Assembly (NCBI RefSeq): GCF_014189535.1
Contig: NZ_CP050308.1
Span: 744,001 to 808,000 of the forward strand
Source: Rhizobium lusitanum
Lineage (GTDB): Bacteria; Pseudomonadota; Alphaproteobacteria; Rhizobiales; Rhizobiaceae
Direction of reading: 5' to 3'
DNA length: 64,000 nt
Below, in pieces: positions 1 through 10,484 of this stretch (position 1 is the stretch's first letter; each line of letters begins with the position of its first letter). The position numbers and the translations under genes are program-made. The notes under the pieces are model-generated. The model was not told the DNA's origin. It worked only from the letters and a program-made list of their open reading frames with translations, and did no database searches.

Positions 1-895
1 ACGGCAAGCAGGCAATTTCGGCGAACCAGTTCGGCTGATGGAAGAAAGCCAGCGACTGTCGACGCTGCATGCCGCCTTCCTCCGGTGGCGGATTGACGAC
101 GCGGTGCACGGTCGAAACCCAGCGATCGTTCGTCCACAGCGCCATCAGGTCACCGATATTGATGACGAAGGCACCCGCTACCGGCGGCACCGGCGTCCAT
201 TGACCATCCGGAGCGATAATCTCCAGACCCTTGGAGCCCGGCTGCGGCAAAAGGATCGTCAGGCTGCCGTAATCGGTATGCGCGCCGGCGCGCAGCTGGC
301 CCGGCTGCGGCGCAACACGCTGCTCCGGATAGTTCAGGGCCCGGAGCGCGCTGATCGGTGTATCGACGTAGCTGTCGAAGAAATGCTCGTCGAGACCAAG
401 CGCCGTCGCAAAGACCCGCATGATCCGCCGCGCCAGATCCTCCATCGAGCGGTAGTAGGCCTTCCACGCGTCCACGAAGCCTTCAGGCCCCTCCGGCCAG
501 ATAGTGGCGGCATAGCAGAAGCCGAGCGCCTCGGGATCGGTCATATCAGGCGGCACGGCAAGCGGTCCGCCGTTGAAACTTTCCTTGAGATCCGGCGGCG
601 TATCGACATTGCGCGATTTCGCCAAAGCCTCGGTGCCGGGGCCGAGATAACCGTAGGGATATCCGGGATAAGGTGCCTTCACCCGCTGCTTGACATCGGC
701 CGGCCGGTCGAAAAACGCATGGGTCTTGGCCCATACGCCTTGAACCACCGCGTCATCGACACCGTGATTGGCGATCGCCAAGAAACCGGTCGAACGGCAA
801 ATCTCGTCGACCTCGGCACCAAGCCGCCTCTTCTCCTGATCACCAGCCGCCTCGAAAGCGCCAAGGTCGAAAATCGGGAAGCTCTGGTCGGACAT
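1..895 (-). CDS. Isopenicillin N synthase-family 2-oxoglutarate/Fe(II) oxygenase (3' end cut by window)
   Basis: Reading the minus strand from an ATG at 895 gives about 298 residues open to the window edge, so the C-terminus is missing. The protein begins MSDQSFPIFDLGAFEAAG, the usual DIOX_N start of this family. The iron ligands are visible as the HTD of AHTDYGSLTIL and the distal His of STVHRVVN; an Arg for 2-oxoglutarate follows in RRQSLAFF. It lies 88 bp downstream of the ABC ATPase on the same strand, so it is probably the last gene of that uptake operon and may oxidise the imported compound. Substrate unknown. Confidence 0.85.
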   Translation of the reverse strand, partial: MSDQSFPIFDLGAFEAAGDQEKRRLGAEVDEICRSTGFLAIANHGVDDAVVQGVWAKTHAFFDRPADVKQRVKAPYPGYPYGYLGPGTEALAKSRNVDTPPDLKESFNGGPLAVPPDMTDPEALGFCYAATIWPEGPEGFVDAWKAYYRSMEDLARRIMRVFATALGLDEHFFDSYVDTPISALRALNYPEQRVAPQPGQLRAGAHTDYGSLTILLPQPGSKGLEIIAPDGQWTPVPPVAGAFVINIGDLMALWTNDRWVSTVHRVVNPPPEEGGMQRRQSLAFFHQPNWFAEIACLP

Positions 896-983
896 GGCGC
901 GACTCCCATTCGTGAGATCAGGCAAATCAAGCACAGGTGGAGGCATCGAACAACCATCTTGTCTTTCCGTCTCGCCGTATCGA

Positions 984-2015
984 TCAGAGCCGCCAAGCCG
1001 AACGAATGGCGACGGCGTAGACATCGCCGGGCTTTACCGCTTCACGGCTATAGGCTCTCAGCACCTGACCGTCCGGCAGCGACAGCCGTAGCGCATAACG
1101 CTCGCCCTCGTAGAGAACGGAGTCTACCCGGCATGCAATGCCCTCCGCATCGGCCACAACGTCCTCTGGTCGAACGAGAATATCGGCACGTGGGATCTTC
1201 TCTTCCTGCTCGCTCCAGATCGCCTTCAATGCCGGCCAATCGATCGACCGTGGCCAGCCATCCGGAATGGCAAGCGACAGGATCGCGCCCTGACCGACCA
1301 ATCCGCCGACCAGCCGCCCGTCAGGCCGCGCATAGATCTCCGCCGGTGCCGCCACCTGCAACAACTGTCCCTCGGACATCACCGCGACATCGGTTGCCAG
1401 CGCCATGGCTTCGCTCTGGTCATGGGTGACGTAGACCATGGTGGCGCCGGAGCGCTGATGGAACTCGCGGAACGTCTCCTCCATTTCCTTCTTCAGGTGA
1501 CGGTCGAGATTGGCGAGCGGTTCGTCAAGCAGCACGACATCGGGCGATGTCACCAGGCAGCGCGCCAGCGCCACACGCTGGCGCTGGCCGCCGGAGAGAT
1601 CGGCGGGCCGCCGTTCGGCATAATCCTCCAACCGCACCGTCGATAGCGCCTCGCGCACCTTCTGACGGTAGCGCTCGCCGGAAATACCGCGCACCTTCAA
1701 CGGATAACCGACATTGTCGGCAACATTCATATGCGGCCAGAGCGCATAGGACTGGAAGACCATCGCCATGTTGCGGCGCTCCGGCGGCAAGGTATGGGCG
1801 GCGTCGGCCAGCAGGCGTTCGCCAAGATGGATCGAACCATCCGTCGGCTGCTCGAAGCCGGCTATCATTCTGAGCACCGTCGTCTTGCCGCAGCCGGACG
1901 GCCCGAGCAGCGCCAGAAAACCGCCTTCACGAACATCCAGTGACAAAGCATGGACGGCGGCACGTCCGCCAGTGCCGAAATCCTTGCTGACGTGATTGAG
2001 GATCAGCTTCGCCAC
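984..2015 (-). CDS. ABC transporter ATP-binding protein (Fe3+/spermidine/AEP-type)
   Basis: 343-residue ATPase of a periplasmic binding-protein-dependent importer. Walker A is GPSGCGKTT (about residue 40), the signature is LSGGQRQR, Walker B is VVLLDEP, and the H-loop is in VYVTHDQ. About 100 residues after the NBD form a TOBE-like domain, as in FbpC/PotA-type ATPases. Its start overlaps the end of the permease gene by 13 bp, indicating translational coupling. Together with the permease and the binding protein it forms a class I import system. The subfamily handles ferric iron, polyamines, thiamine or 2-aminoethylphosphonate; the sequence does not decide between them. Confidence 0.88.
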   Translation of the reverse strand: MAKLILNHVSKDFGTGGRAAVHALSLDVREGGFLALLGPSGCGKTTVLRMIAGFEQPTDGSIHLGERLLADAAHTLPPERRNMAMVFQSYALWPHMNVADNVGYPLKVRGISGERYRQKVREALSTVRLEDYAERRPADLSGGQRQRVALARCLVTSPDVVLLDEPLANLDRHLKKEMEETFREFHQRSGATMVYVTHDQSEAMALATDVAVMSEGQLLQVAAPAEIYARPDGRLVGGLVGQGAILSLAIPDGWPRSIDWPALKAIWSEQEEKIPRADILVRPEDVVADAEGIACRVDSVLYEGERYALRLSLPDGQVLRAYSREAVKPGDVYAVAIRSAWRL

Positions 2016-3632
2016 GGCACCACTCCTTTCGGCAGCCGCTTGGCCAGGATTTCCAGCAGCAGCATCATGCTGACGACCATGGCGATGACGATGACCGACA
2101 TGGCAGAGGCAAGATCAGAGCTGCCGCCGTCATCGAGATTGTAGATGACGACACCGAGCGTCTGCGTACCTGCCGACCAGAGCAGGGCCGAGACCGTCAA
2201 TTCGTTGCAGGCGATGAGAAAGACCAGGATCACCGAGGCGCCCGCTGCCGGCGCGATCAGCGGCACAATGATATCAAAGAGACGCCGGAAGAAGCCGGCT
2301 CCTGATAGACGCGCCGCCTCTTCCAGCGCCGGATCGAGCTGCAGGAAGGCACTCATCACCGGCTTGAGGCTGACGGCGAAATAGGCGGAGAAATAGGCAA
2401 GCAGAATGATCCAGATCGTGCCGTAGAGCGTGATGTTGAGGATCGGCAGGGGAGCAGCAAAAACAAGAATGAAGCAGACGGCGATGATGATCCCCGGCAA
2501 CGAATAGGGAATCTCGATCAAGCCCGCGACGATCCGGCTCAGCATGTCCTTGCGCTTTGTCAGCGCATAGGCCGCGAGGACTGTCACCACCAGGAGACCA
2601 AGTGCCGTCGTTCCGGCAAGAAACAGGGAGTTGGAAAAGGCGGTGCGCGTCACCGTCTGGCGGAACAGGATTTCGGCAAAGGCATTCAAAGACGCCGTCT
2701 TGAAGGTCAACGGCACGCCATAAGCCGGCACCAGTGCACCTGCGACCAGCGCGAAGAAGGGCGCGACCAGCATGACGAACAGGATCGCCCAGAGCAGCGG
2801 CATGGCAACAAGACGCCAGCGACCGAGTGAGAAGGCGGCCGATGCGCCGGACAGGCCGATCACCCGATAATCCCGCCCCCTCAGCGCCCTGCTCTGAACA
2901 GCAAGACCGGCGACAGCGATCACCGCGATCATCGCCGACAACAGGGCGATATCGCCGAAGGTGCGCGGGCCGAAGGTGGAGAATTTGGTGAAGATCAGCG
3001 TCGATAGTGTGAAGATCGAAGCCGGTATGCCGAGGATCGCCGGAATGCCGAAATTGCCGACAGAGGAAACGAAGGCGATGGCAACACCGGCGATCATGCC
3101 GGGCAGCGACAGCGGCAGGATAATGTCGCGGAAAACGCGCAGCCCGGAAGCGCCTGACAATCTCGCCGCCTCGACGCCATCCCGCGGCAATGCCATCAGC
3201 CCGGCTCGAAGCGCCAGATAGACCAACGGCGCGTGCTGCACGCCGTAAAGCAGCGCAATGCCACCGACCGAATAGAGCGGTTGCGGCGAACCGAGCGGCG
3301 GGGCGATATGCAACGCTTTCAACAACGGGCTCGACGGACCGGACATCTGCACCCATGCCAGCGCCGTCACCTGCGGCGGGATCATCATCGGCAGGACGAA
3401 GAGGAAACCGAGCGCCCCCCCTGCCCGGCATGTCGGTCAGGGTCAGAAGGAAAGCGAAGAGGCAGCCAAGCAACACGGAAATTAGCGTGCCGAGCACGGC
3501 CGTCTCGATGGTGTACCAGGCGGAGCGCCAGAGGGCGGGATCGGTGATCAGCTCATAGGCGCCGCCGCGCAGCAGCGCCGCGATGCCGGCCTCCGCCAGC
3601 CGCGCCAGCGGCAGCACGCTCAGAAGCAACAC
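2003..3632 (-). pseudogene. ABC transporter permease, two fused permease domains, frameshifted at a G7 tract
   Basis: Two overlapping minus-strand frames together encode one FbpB-like permease with about 12 membrane segments and two EAA loops (around VEAARLSGASGLRVFRDI and LEEAARLSGAGFFRRLFD). The N-terminal frame (from a GTG at 3632) runs LTDMPG and then leaves frame. The C-terminal frame picks up as LGFLFVLPMMIPPQ. The switch is exactly at a run of seven C on the plus strand (3415-3421); six would restore one frame of about 542 residues. The N-terminus is also uncertain: an in-frame stop at 3680 lies above the GTG and no good ribosome site precedes it. Either a sequencing error, a real null allele or slippage; the ATPase and binding-protein genes beside it are intact. 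Confidence 0.75.
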
Positions 3633-3647
3633 GATGGTGACGACAAA

Positions 3648-3676
3648 GGAAACAGCCAGGCTGGCTGGCTGTTTCC
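3648..3676 (-). promoter_or_regulatory. Intercistronic stem-loop between binding protein and permease
   Basis: Perfect inverted repeat: GGAAACAGCCAG (3648-3659) and CTGGCTGTTTCC (3665-3676), five-base loop. It sits in the 82-bp gap after the binding-protein stop codon and, on the minus strand, is followed by TTTGTC, a weak U tract. Such hairpins usually attenuate or protect the mRNA so that the binding protein is made in excess over the permease. Confidence 0.7.
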
Positions 3677-3714
3677 CTTACGCATATATCCGTACATCGA
3701 CTGTCCAGATCGGA

Positions 3715-4695
3715 TCACTTCGATCCGTAGTAGGAGGAGAAGGTCTTCAGGTCCTGATCGGTATTCTTCAGGGCTTCAGACGCATTCAATGACAAAACCT
3801 TGATGCTGTCACGCGCCGGGAAACCGGCAGGCAGCGACATGCCGTTGCGAGCCGGGATATAGCCGAGCTTCAGGAAGCCTTCCTGGCCTTTTTCGGACAG
3901 GACATAATCGACGAACTTCTTGGCAGCGTCGGCATGCTTGGCGCTGGCGAGAATGCCGACCGGCTCAGTCACGGCCGAAACGCCTTCGGTGGGGAATACG
4001 AATTCCAGCGGCGCGCCCTTGGCCTTTTCGCGGATCGGCATGTAGTCGACGACCATGCCGTAGGCCTTTTCGCCGGAAGCAACCGACTTCAGCACCGCGC
4101 CGTTGCCGCCCGCAGCGACCGCGCCATTGGCGGCGAGGTTCTTATAGAAATCCCAGCCGAGTCTGCCGACGCCAGCGAGCGTCTGCGCATGAATGAGAGC
4201 GGCACCCGAAGCAAGCGGGCTTGGCATGGCAACCAGACCCTTGGCCTCCGGCTTCGTCAGATCCTGCCAGCTCGTCGGCTTCATCGCAGCGGCGGTGTTG
4301 TAGACGATGCCGGTGGTGATCAGCTTGGTCGAATAATAATAGCCGTCGGCGTCATAGAGCGCCGCATCGTAGTTTGCAGCTTCCGGCGACTTGTAGGCCA
4401 GCAGCTTGCCGGCTTCCTTCAGACGCTCCAGCGTGACCGTGTCGGCGATCAGGAGAACATCGGCGACCGGAGCGCCGGCCTGGATCTCCGCCTGCAGCTT
4501 GGCAATGATCTGCGGCGTGCCGTCGCGAACCCAATCGACCTTGATTTCAGGATTGGCGGCCATGAAGCCATCGACGGTCGCCTGCGCATCGGCATTCGGC
4601 TGGCTGGTATAAAGGACGAGGTCGGCAGCGATGGCCGAACCGGAGAAGAGAGCACCGGCCAAAAGGCCGGCGAAAGCGGAAACAAACGTCTTCAT
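3715..4695 (-). CDS. ABC transporter substrate-binding protein (FbpA/AfuA-like)
   Basis: 326-residue periplasmic binding protein. Residues 1-23 form a Sec signal peptide (MKTFVSAFAGLLAGALFSGS, cleavage after AIA), and the mature protein starts ADLVLYTSQPNADAQ, the typical opening of the extracellular solute-binding family that includes FbpA and the AEP-binding protein. It is the first gene of the operon binding protein-permease-ATPase-oxygenase. The C-terminal SSYYGSK has paired Tyr residues but I cannot tell whether they bind iron. The substrate is therefore open (ferric complex, aminophosphonate or another small anion). Confidence 0.85.
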   Translation of the reverse strand: MKTFVSAFAGLLAGALFSGSAIAADLVLYTSQPNADAQATVDGFMAANPEIKVDWVRDGTPQIIAKLQAEIQAGAPVADVLLIADTVTLERLKEAGKLLAYKSPEAANYDAALYDADGYYYSTKLITTGIVYNTAAAMKPTSWQDLTKPEAKGLVAMPSPLASGAALIHAQTLAGVGRLGWDFYKNLAANGAVAAGGNGAVLKSVASGEKAYGMVVDYMPIREKAKGAPLEFVFPTEGVSAVTEPVGILASAKHADAAKKFVDYVLSEKGQEGFLKLGYIPARNGMSLPAGFPARDSIKVLSLNASEALKNTDQDLKTFSSYYGSK

Positions 4696-4871
4696 GGAGC
4701 GTCCTTGGCTGGAAGATCAGGCAGGTTCCTTAGACGTGTGGCTTAACATGATTGTGACAGTTCAATTTAGAGTGTCAGTACCGTTCATACTATCATTCGA
4801 CCTTGACCATCGGCACCCCGCGCTATTTCCTAGCGCACGCATTTCAGATCTGATTTTTGGAGGATAAATCT

Positions 4872-5930
4872 ATGGAATATCGTCTGCTGGGCCGTTCTGG
4901 CCTCAAGGTTTCCACCATCACCATGGGCACCATGACCTTCGGCGGCGTTGGCTGGGCGAAGACCGTCGGCGATCTCGGCGTCAGCGAGGCGAAGCGGCTT
5001 GTCGACATGTGCCTCGACGCCGGCGTCAACCTGCTCGACACGGCCGATGTCTACTCCCAAGGTGCTTCGGAGGAAATCCTTGGCGAGATCATCGGCGGAC
5101 CGCGCAAGAACGGCGTGCTGATCGCCACCAAGGCCCGCTTCCCGATGGGCGATGGCGTCAATGATGCCGGCTCCTCGCGCCAACACCTGATCCAGGCCTG
5201 CGAAGCCAGCCTGAAGCGCATGAAGACTGATGTCATCGACCTCTATCAGCTGCATCAATGGGACGGCCAAACGCCGCTCGAAGAGACGATGGAGGCGCTC
5301 GACACGCTCGTCCGCCAGGGCAAGGTGCGCTATATCGGCTGCTCGAATTTCTCCGCCTGGCACATCATGAAGGCGCTCGGCGTCAGCGAGCACGACAAGT
5401 ACCAGCGTTTCGTCAGCCAGCAGATCCATTATACGCTGGAGGCCCGCGACGCCGAATACGAACTGCTGCCGGTCAGCATCGACCAGGGCCTCGGCGTGCT
5501 GGTCTGGAGCCCGATCGCCGGCGGACTTCTTTCCGGCAAGCACCGCCGCAATCAGGCGACGCCGGAAGGCACCCGCCAGTTCGCCGGCTGGACCGAGCCG
5601 CCGATCCGCGACGAGAACCGCCTGTGGAATATCGTCGATACGCTGGTGAACATTGCCGACAGCCGCGGCGTCTCGGCGGCGCAAGTGGCGCTCGCCTGGC
5701 TGATCGGCCGCAAGGGCGTCACCTCGGTCATCATCGGCGGACGCACGGAGGCACAATTCAAGGACAACCTTGCCAGCGCCGAGCTGAAGCTGACCGACGA
5801 AGAGCGCAAGCGCCTCGACGATGTCAGCCTGCTGCCGCTGCTCTACCCCTACTGGCACCAGCGCAATACGGCCAGCGACCGGCTCAGCGAGGCAGACCTG
5901 TCGCTGATCGCCCCGCATCTGGCGAAGTAA
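4872..5930 (+). CDS. Aldo/keto reductase
   Basis: 352-residue NADPH-dependent reductase with the TIM-barrel AKR family signature. The catalytic set is visible: Asp and Tyr in LLDTADVYSQG, Lys in IATKARF, His in YQLHQWD. The C-terminal VTSVIIGGRTEAQFKDNL binds the cofactor. The start at 4872 is chosen because GGAGG (4859-4863) stands eight bases before it. It is divergent from the binding-protein operon and convergent with the aminotransferase gene (22 bp between stops). Length and the LLSGK region fit the general AKR5/YajO-like group; substrate unknown. Confidence 0.88.
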   Translation: MEYRLLGRSGLKVSTITMGTMTFGGVGWAKTVGDLGVSEAKRLVDMCLDAGVNLLDTADVYSQGASEEILGEIIGGPRKNGVLIATKARFPMGDGVNDAGSSRQHLIQACEASLKRMKTDVIDLYQLHQWDGQTPLEETMEALDTLVRQGKVRYIGCSNFSAWHIMKALGVSEHDKYQRFVSQQIHYTLEARDAEYELLPVSIDQGLGVLVWSPIAGGLLSGKHRRNQATPEGTRQFAGWTEPPIRDENRLWNIVDTLVNIADSRGVSAAQVALAWLIGRKGVTSVIIGGRTEAQFKDNLASAELKLTDEERKRLDDVSLLPLLYPYWHQRNTASDRLSEADLSLIAPHLAK

Positions 5931-5952
5931 GCATGGAAGATGGCGTGGCGGC

Positions 5953-7182
5953 TCAGGCCGCCATCGCCCCCAGCTCGCCAGCGATCAATGTCCCGAGGCG
6001 CGAAATACCCTCGTCGATCATCTGCTCGTTGGCGCAGGAAAAGCTGAGACGGAAGGTGTTCGGGCCGGAGCCGTCGGCGAAGAAGGCTTGGCCGGGCACA
6101 AAGGCGACCTTGACGGTTTCCAGCGATTTCGCCAGCAGCTTGGCGCCATCCATGCCCTTCGGCAGGGTGACCCAGACAAACATACCGCCTTCCGGCTTGG
6201 TCCAACTCGTACCATCAGGCATATATTTCGCAAGCGCGGTCAGCATGCAGTCGCGGCGTTTGCTATAGGCCTTGCGAACCTTGGCGACCTGCGCATCGAA
6301 ACCGCGCTCGGCGACCTGATGGATAGCGATCTGGTTGATGGTCGAGGAATGCAAGTCAGCCGCCTGCTTCATCAGCACCAGCTTGCGGATAACGGGCGCA
6401 TTGGCAACGACGAAGCCAACGCGAAGCCCCGGCGCCAAGGTCTTGGAAAAGCTGCCGCAATAGATCGTGCGCGTATCATTGATATGGCCCTTGCGGGCGA
6501 TTTCCAGCGCCAGGATCAGCGGAACCGGCTCGCCGTTGTAACGCAGCGACTGATAGGCGGCATCTTCGATGATGGCGATATCCAGCTCGTCGCCGAGATC
6601 GATCAGCTTTTCGCGGGAAGCGAGATCGACCGTTTCGCCGGTCGGATTGGCAAAATCGGCGGAGAGATAGGCAAATTTCACCCTGCCGCCGGCCTGTTCC
6701 GCAGCCGCGCGATAGGAGACCGGGGTGCGGTTGCCGCCGGGGGTGAGCTGATCGTAGGTCGGCTCATAAGCATTGAAGGCCTGCAGCGCACCAAGATAGG
6801 TCGGCGCCGTTACCAGTGCCGTATCTTTCGGCGACAGGAACAGCTTGCCGAGATAATCGAGACCCTGCTGCGAACCGGAGACAATGAAGACATTTTCGAG
6901 CTCGCAGGGAACCCCAAGCGCCACCATTTGGCCGACCAGCCATTCGCGCAGCGGCTTATAGCCCTCGCTGACCGAATATTGCAGCGCCGCGTTGACCGCC
7001 GGACCGGAAAAGATGTCCGCATAGGCCTGCTTGAATTCCTGATCGGGAAACAGCGCCGGATCGGGAATACCGCCGGCAAAAGAGATGATATCAGGCCGCT
7101 CCAAAAGCTTCAGCAGCTCGCGGATTTCGGAGGCGCGCATACGGCTGGAACGCGTCGCAAAGATGTTTTCCCAATTCAACAT
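5953..7182 (-). CDS. PLP-dependent aminotransferase (class I/II, LysN/2-aminoadipate-type)
   Basis: 409-residue fold-type I aminotransferase. The PLP lysine lies in CGSFSKTLAPGLRVG, the PLP-binding Asp in AIIEDAAYQSLRY, and the phosphate-binding motif near SGSQQGLDYLGK. It begins MLNWENIFATRSSRMRASEIRELL, the opening typical of stand-alone relatives of MocR C-terminal domains. ATG at 7182 preceded by GAGGAAG is preferred to a longer reading. The family transfers amino groups from 2-aminoadipate, aromatic or branched-chain amino acids to 2-oxoglutarate; the exact donor is not readable here. Confidence 0.88.
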   Translation of the reverse strand: MLNWENIFATRSSRMRASEIRELLKLLERPDIISFAGGIPDPALFPDQEFKQAYADIFSGPAVNAALQYSVSEGYKPLREWLVGQMVALGVPCELENVFIVSGSQQGLDYLGKLFLSPKDTALVTAPTYLGALQAFNAYEPTYDQLTPGGNRTPVSYRAAAEQAGGRVKFAYLSADFANPTGETVDLASREKLIDLGDELDIAIIEDAAYQSLRYNGEPVPLILALEIARKGHINDTRTIYCGSFSKTLAPGLRVGFVVANAPVIRKLVLMKQAADLHSSTINQIAIHQVAERGFDAQVAKVRKAYSKRRDCMLTALAKYMPDGTSWTKPEGGMFVWVTLPKGMDGAKLLAKSLETVKVAFVPGQAFFADGSGPNTFRLSFSCANEQMIDEGISRLGTLIAGELGAMAA

Positions 7183-7373
7183 GGGGCTTCCTCGTAATTT
7201 TTGGTCTTTGCGACACAAAATCACGCAATAAAATATAAGTCAACAATGCTGACCTATTTTGTTTGTAATGGTGACAAGGAATCAGGATTGATCGGGAGCA
7301 TGGGGCTTTCTGCCAGCGCGGCGCGCTGTTTTCCGCTTCTTGAAGGGCCTACACATTCCTCTGCTTAAGTGTT

Positions 7374-7413
7374 ATTCTTACGTAATATCAGTCGATAGGA
7401 AAAACGTAAGAAT
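7374..7413. promoter_or_regulatory. Operator of the toxin-antitoxin pair
   Basis: Perfect 10-bp inverted repeat, ATTCTTACGT (7374-7383) and ACGTAAGAAT (7404-7413), with a 20-bp spacer. The second arm runs into the antitoxin start codon. This is the usual arrangement for autorepression of a vapBC operon by the AbrB-like antitoxin. Confidence 0.75.
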
Positions 7414-7621
7414 GGCTACCGCAACACTTTCCTCGAAATTTCAGATATCGATCCCGAAAGAAGTACGCGAGCAGCAGCACTGGAGCGCGGGCCAGGAGTT
7501 CGTATTCATTCCGAAAGGCAAAGGCGTTCTCCTCATGCCTGTCCCGACTTTGGAAGACCTCAAAGGTATGGCGCGTGGCGCAAATCCGGAGAACTACCGT
7601 GATCGGGACGACCGCTTCTGA
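7412..7621 (+). CDS. AbrB/MazE-like (VapB) antitoxin
   Basis: 69-residue protein starting MATATLSSKFQISIPKEVREQ, a SpoVT/AbrB swapped-hairpin DNA-binding domain (residues 3-45). The C-terminal 24 residues (DLKGMARGANPENYRDRDDRF) are charged and would wrap the toxin. The stop codon overlaps the toxin start in TGATG, so the two are translationally coupled. The inverted repeat that overlaps its start codon is the likely self-operator. Confidence 0.88.
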   Translation: MATATLSSKFQISIPKEVREQQHWSAGQEFVFIPKGKGVLLMPVPTLEDLKGMARGANPENYRDRDDRF

Positions 7622-8001
7622 TGCGCGTGGTTGATAGTTCCGCGTGGATCGAATGGATTCTTGATAGCCCCCTCGGACAGCAACTCTCCGATCAAATTCC
7701 AGAACCCGGCGACTGCATCGTTCCAACGATTGTCCAGCTTGAACTTTCCAAATGGCTTCTTCGAGAGCAAGGCGAAGACGCCCTGAACAATTTCATCGCC
7801 TACACAATGCTATGCAACGTCGTATCGTTGGACACGGCCATCGCGCGTCGCGCCGCTGAGATCACCGTGCAACACAAGCTCGCCACGGCCGACGCGATTA
7901 TCTATGCGACCGCCCTCCAGCACGATGCCGATGTCCTGACTTGCGACGCGCATTTCAAGGGGCTGGAAAACGTAATTTATCTTCCGAAGGCAATAGTCTG
8001 A
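7621..8001 (+). CDS. vapC: VapC-type PIN-domain ribonuclease toxin
   Basis: 126-residue PIN-domain protein. The acidic metal site is complete: Asp in MRVVDSSAWIEW (residue 5), Glu in IVQLELSKW, Asp in TADAIIYATA, and Asp in TCDAHF. Members cleave tRNA or rRNA when freed from the antitoxin. It directly follows the AbrB-like antitoxin with a one-base overlap, and a methyltransferase gene starts immediately after it. No mobile-element genes are visible around the pair. Confidence 0.9.
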   Translation: MRVVDSSAWIEWILDSPLGQQLSDQIPEPGDCIVPTIVQLELSKWLLREQGEDALNNFIAYTMLCNVVSLDTAIARRAAEITVQHKLATADAIIYATALQHDADVLTCDAHFKGLENVIYLPKAIV

Positions 8002-8002
8002 C

Positions 8003-8593
8003 ATGACAAACGACGACCCCACCTCCTCCTTCTACGACGACAACGCCACCATCTACGCAACGCGCGAACGCAACCTGCCGCGAAGCCGGCTTGATGCCTT
8101 CCTCGCCGCTCTTCCCTCAAACGCATCCATCCTTGAACTTGGTTGCGGCGCTGGACAGGACGCGGCCTATGTGATTTCGCGCGGTTTCGACGTAACGCCC
8201 ACTGACGGCTCGATCGAGCTTGCCAAACAGGCGGAAGCCCTGATCGGCAGGCCCGTGCAGATATTGCGGTTCGAAACGCTCGACATCGAAGACGCTCACG
8301 ACGGCGTATGGGCCGAAGCCAGCCTGCTGCATGCGCCTCGTGCCGCCCTGCCCGATATTCTTGATCGAATCCATCGCGCGCTGAAAGCCGGTGGCATCTT
8401 CCACGCCAGCTTCAAAGCCGGCGAAGCCGAAGGCCATGACACGTTCGGCCGCTACTATAACTACCCCTCGGTCGCATGGCTGACGGCTCTGCTCGACAAA
8501 GGCGGCTGGAGAGATATCGCAATGACCGAAGCCGACGGCGGCGGTTTCGACGGCAAGCCGACGAAATGGCTCTACGTCAAAGCGCGGAAATAG
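8003..8593 (+). CDS. Class I SAM-dependent methyltransferase
   Basis: 196-residue methyltransferase with motif I ILELGCGAGQDAAYV (residues about 44-58), motif II acidic residue in VTPTDGS, and a later LKAGGIFHASFK strand. It follows the VapC stop by one base, so it is likely read from the same transcript, which is unusual for a toxin-antitoxin operon. A strong terminator follows at 8597-8622. Substrate unknown; the small size fits tellurite-resistance/UbiE-like methyltransferases. Confidence 0.82.
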   Translation: MTNDDPTSSFYDDNATIYATRERNLPRSRLDAFLAALPSNASILELGCGAGQDAAYVISRGFDVTPTDGSIELAKQAEALIGRPVQILRFETLDIEDAHDGVWAEASLLHAPRAALPDILDRIHRALKAGGIFHASFKAGEAEGHDTFGRYYNYPSVAWLTALLDKGGWRDIAMTEADGGGFDGKPTKWLYVKARK

Positions 8594-8596
8594 AAT

Positions 8597-8622
8597 AAGG
8601 CCGGAGCTTTCGCCCCGGCCTT
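8597..8622. terminator. Bidirectional terminator between methyltransferase and ilvC
   Basis: AAGGCCGG (8597-8604) pairs with CCGGCCTT (8615-8622), followed by TTCCC on the plus strand and preceded by A-rich sequence that gives a U tract on the minus strand. It serves the two convergent genes. Confidence 0.75.
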
Positions 8623-8648
8623 TCCCATTCCAGCAATCGCCGAAAAGC

Positions 8649-10369
<1,721 letters not shown>

Positions 10370-10388
10370 GATGGTTATCCTCAAATGA

Positions 10389-10402
10389 GTACCGTACGGT
10401 AC
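10389..10402. promoter_or_regulatory. Palindromic TetR operator
   Basis: GTACCGTACGGTAC is a perfect 14-bp palindrome 20 bp upstream of the TetR-family start codon. Operators of this kind (GTACCGTACGGTAC-like) are common for TetR regulators. Assignment to this gene is inferred from position. Confidence 0.65.
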
Positions 10403-10484
10403 GGTTCGTGGCGCGTTATGGCGTAGAGCACCGCAAGCGTCAAGCGAAAATCGTCGCTGCACCGCATCAATAAAGCACGAGAAA

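Noticed and set aside
38..1429. 463-residue plus-strand open frame
   Set aside because: Arg/His-rich, no similarity; it is the shadow of the minus-strand oxygenase and ATPase genes, whose motifs are clear.
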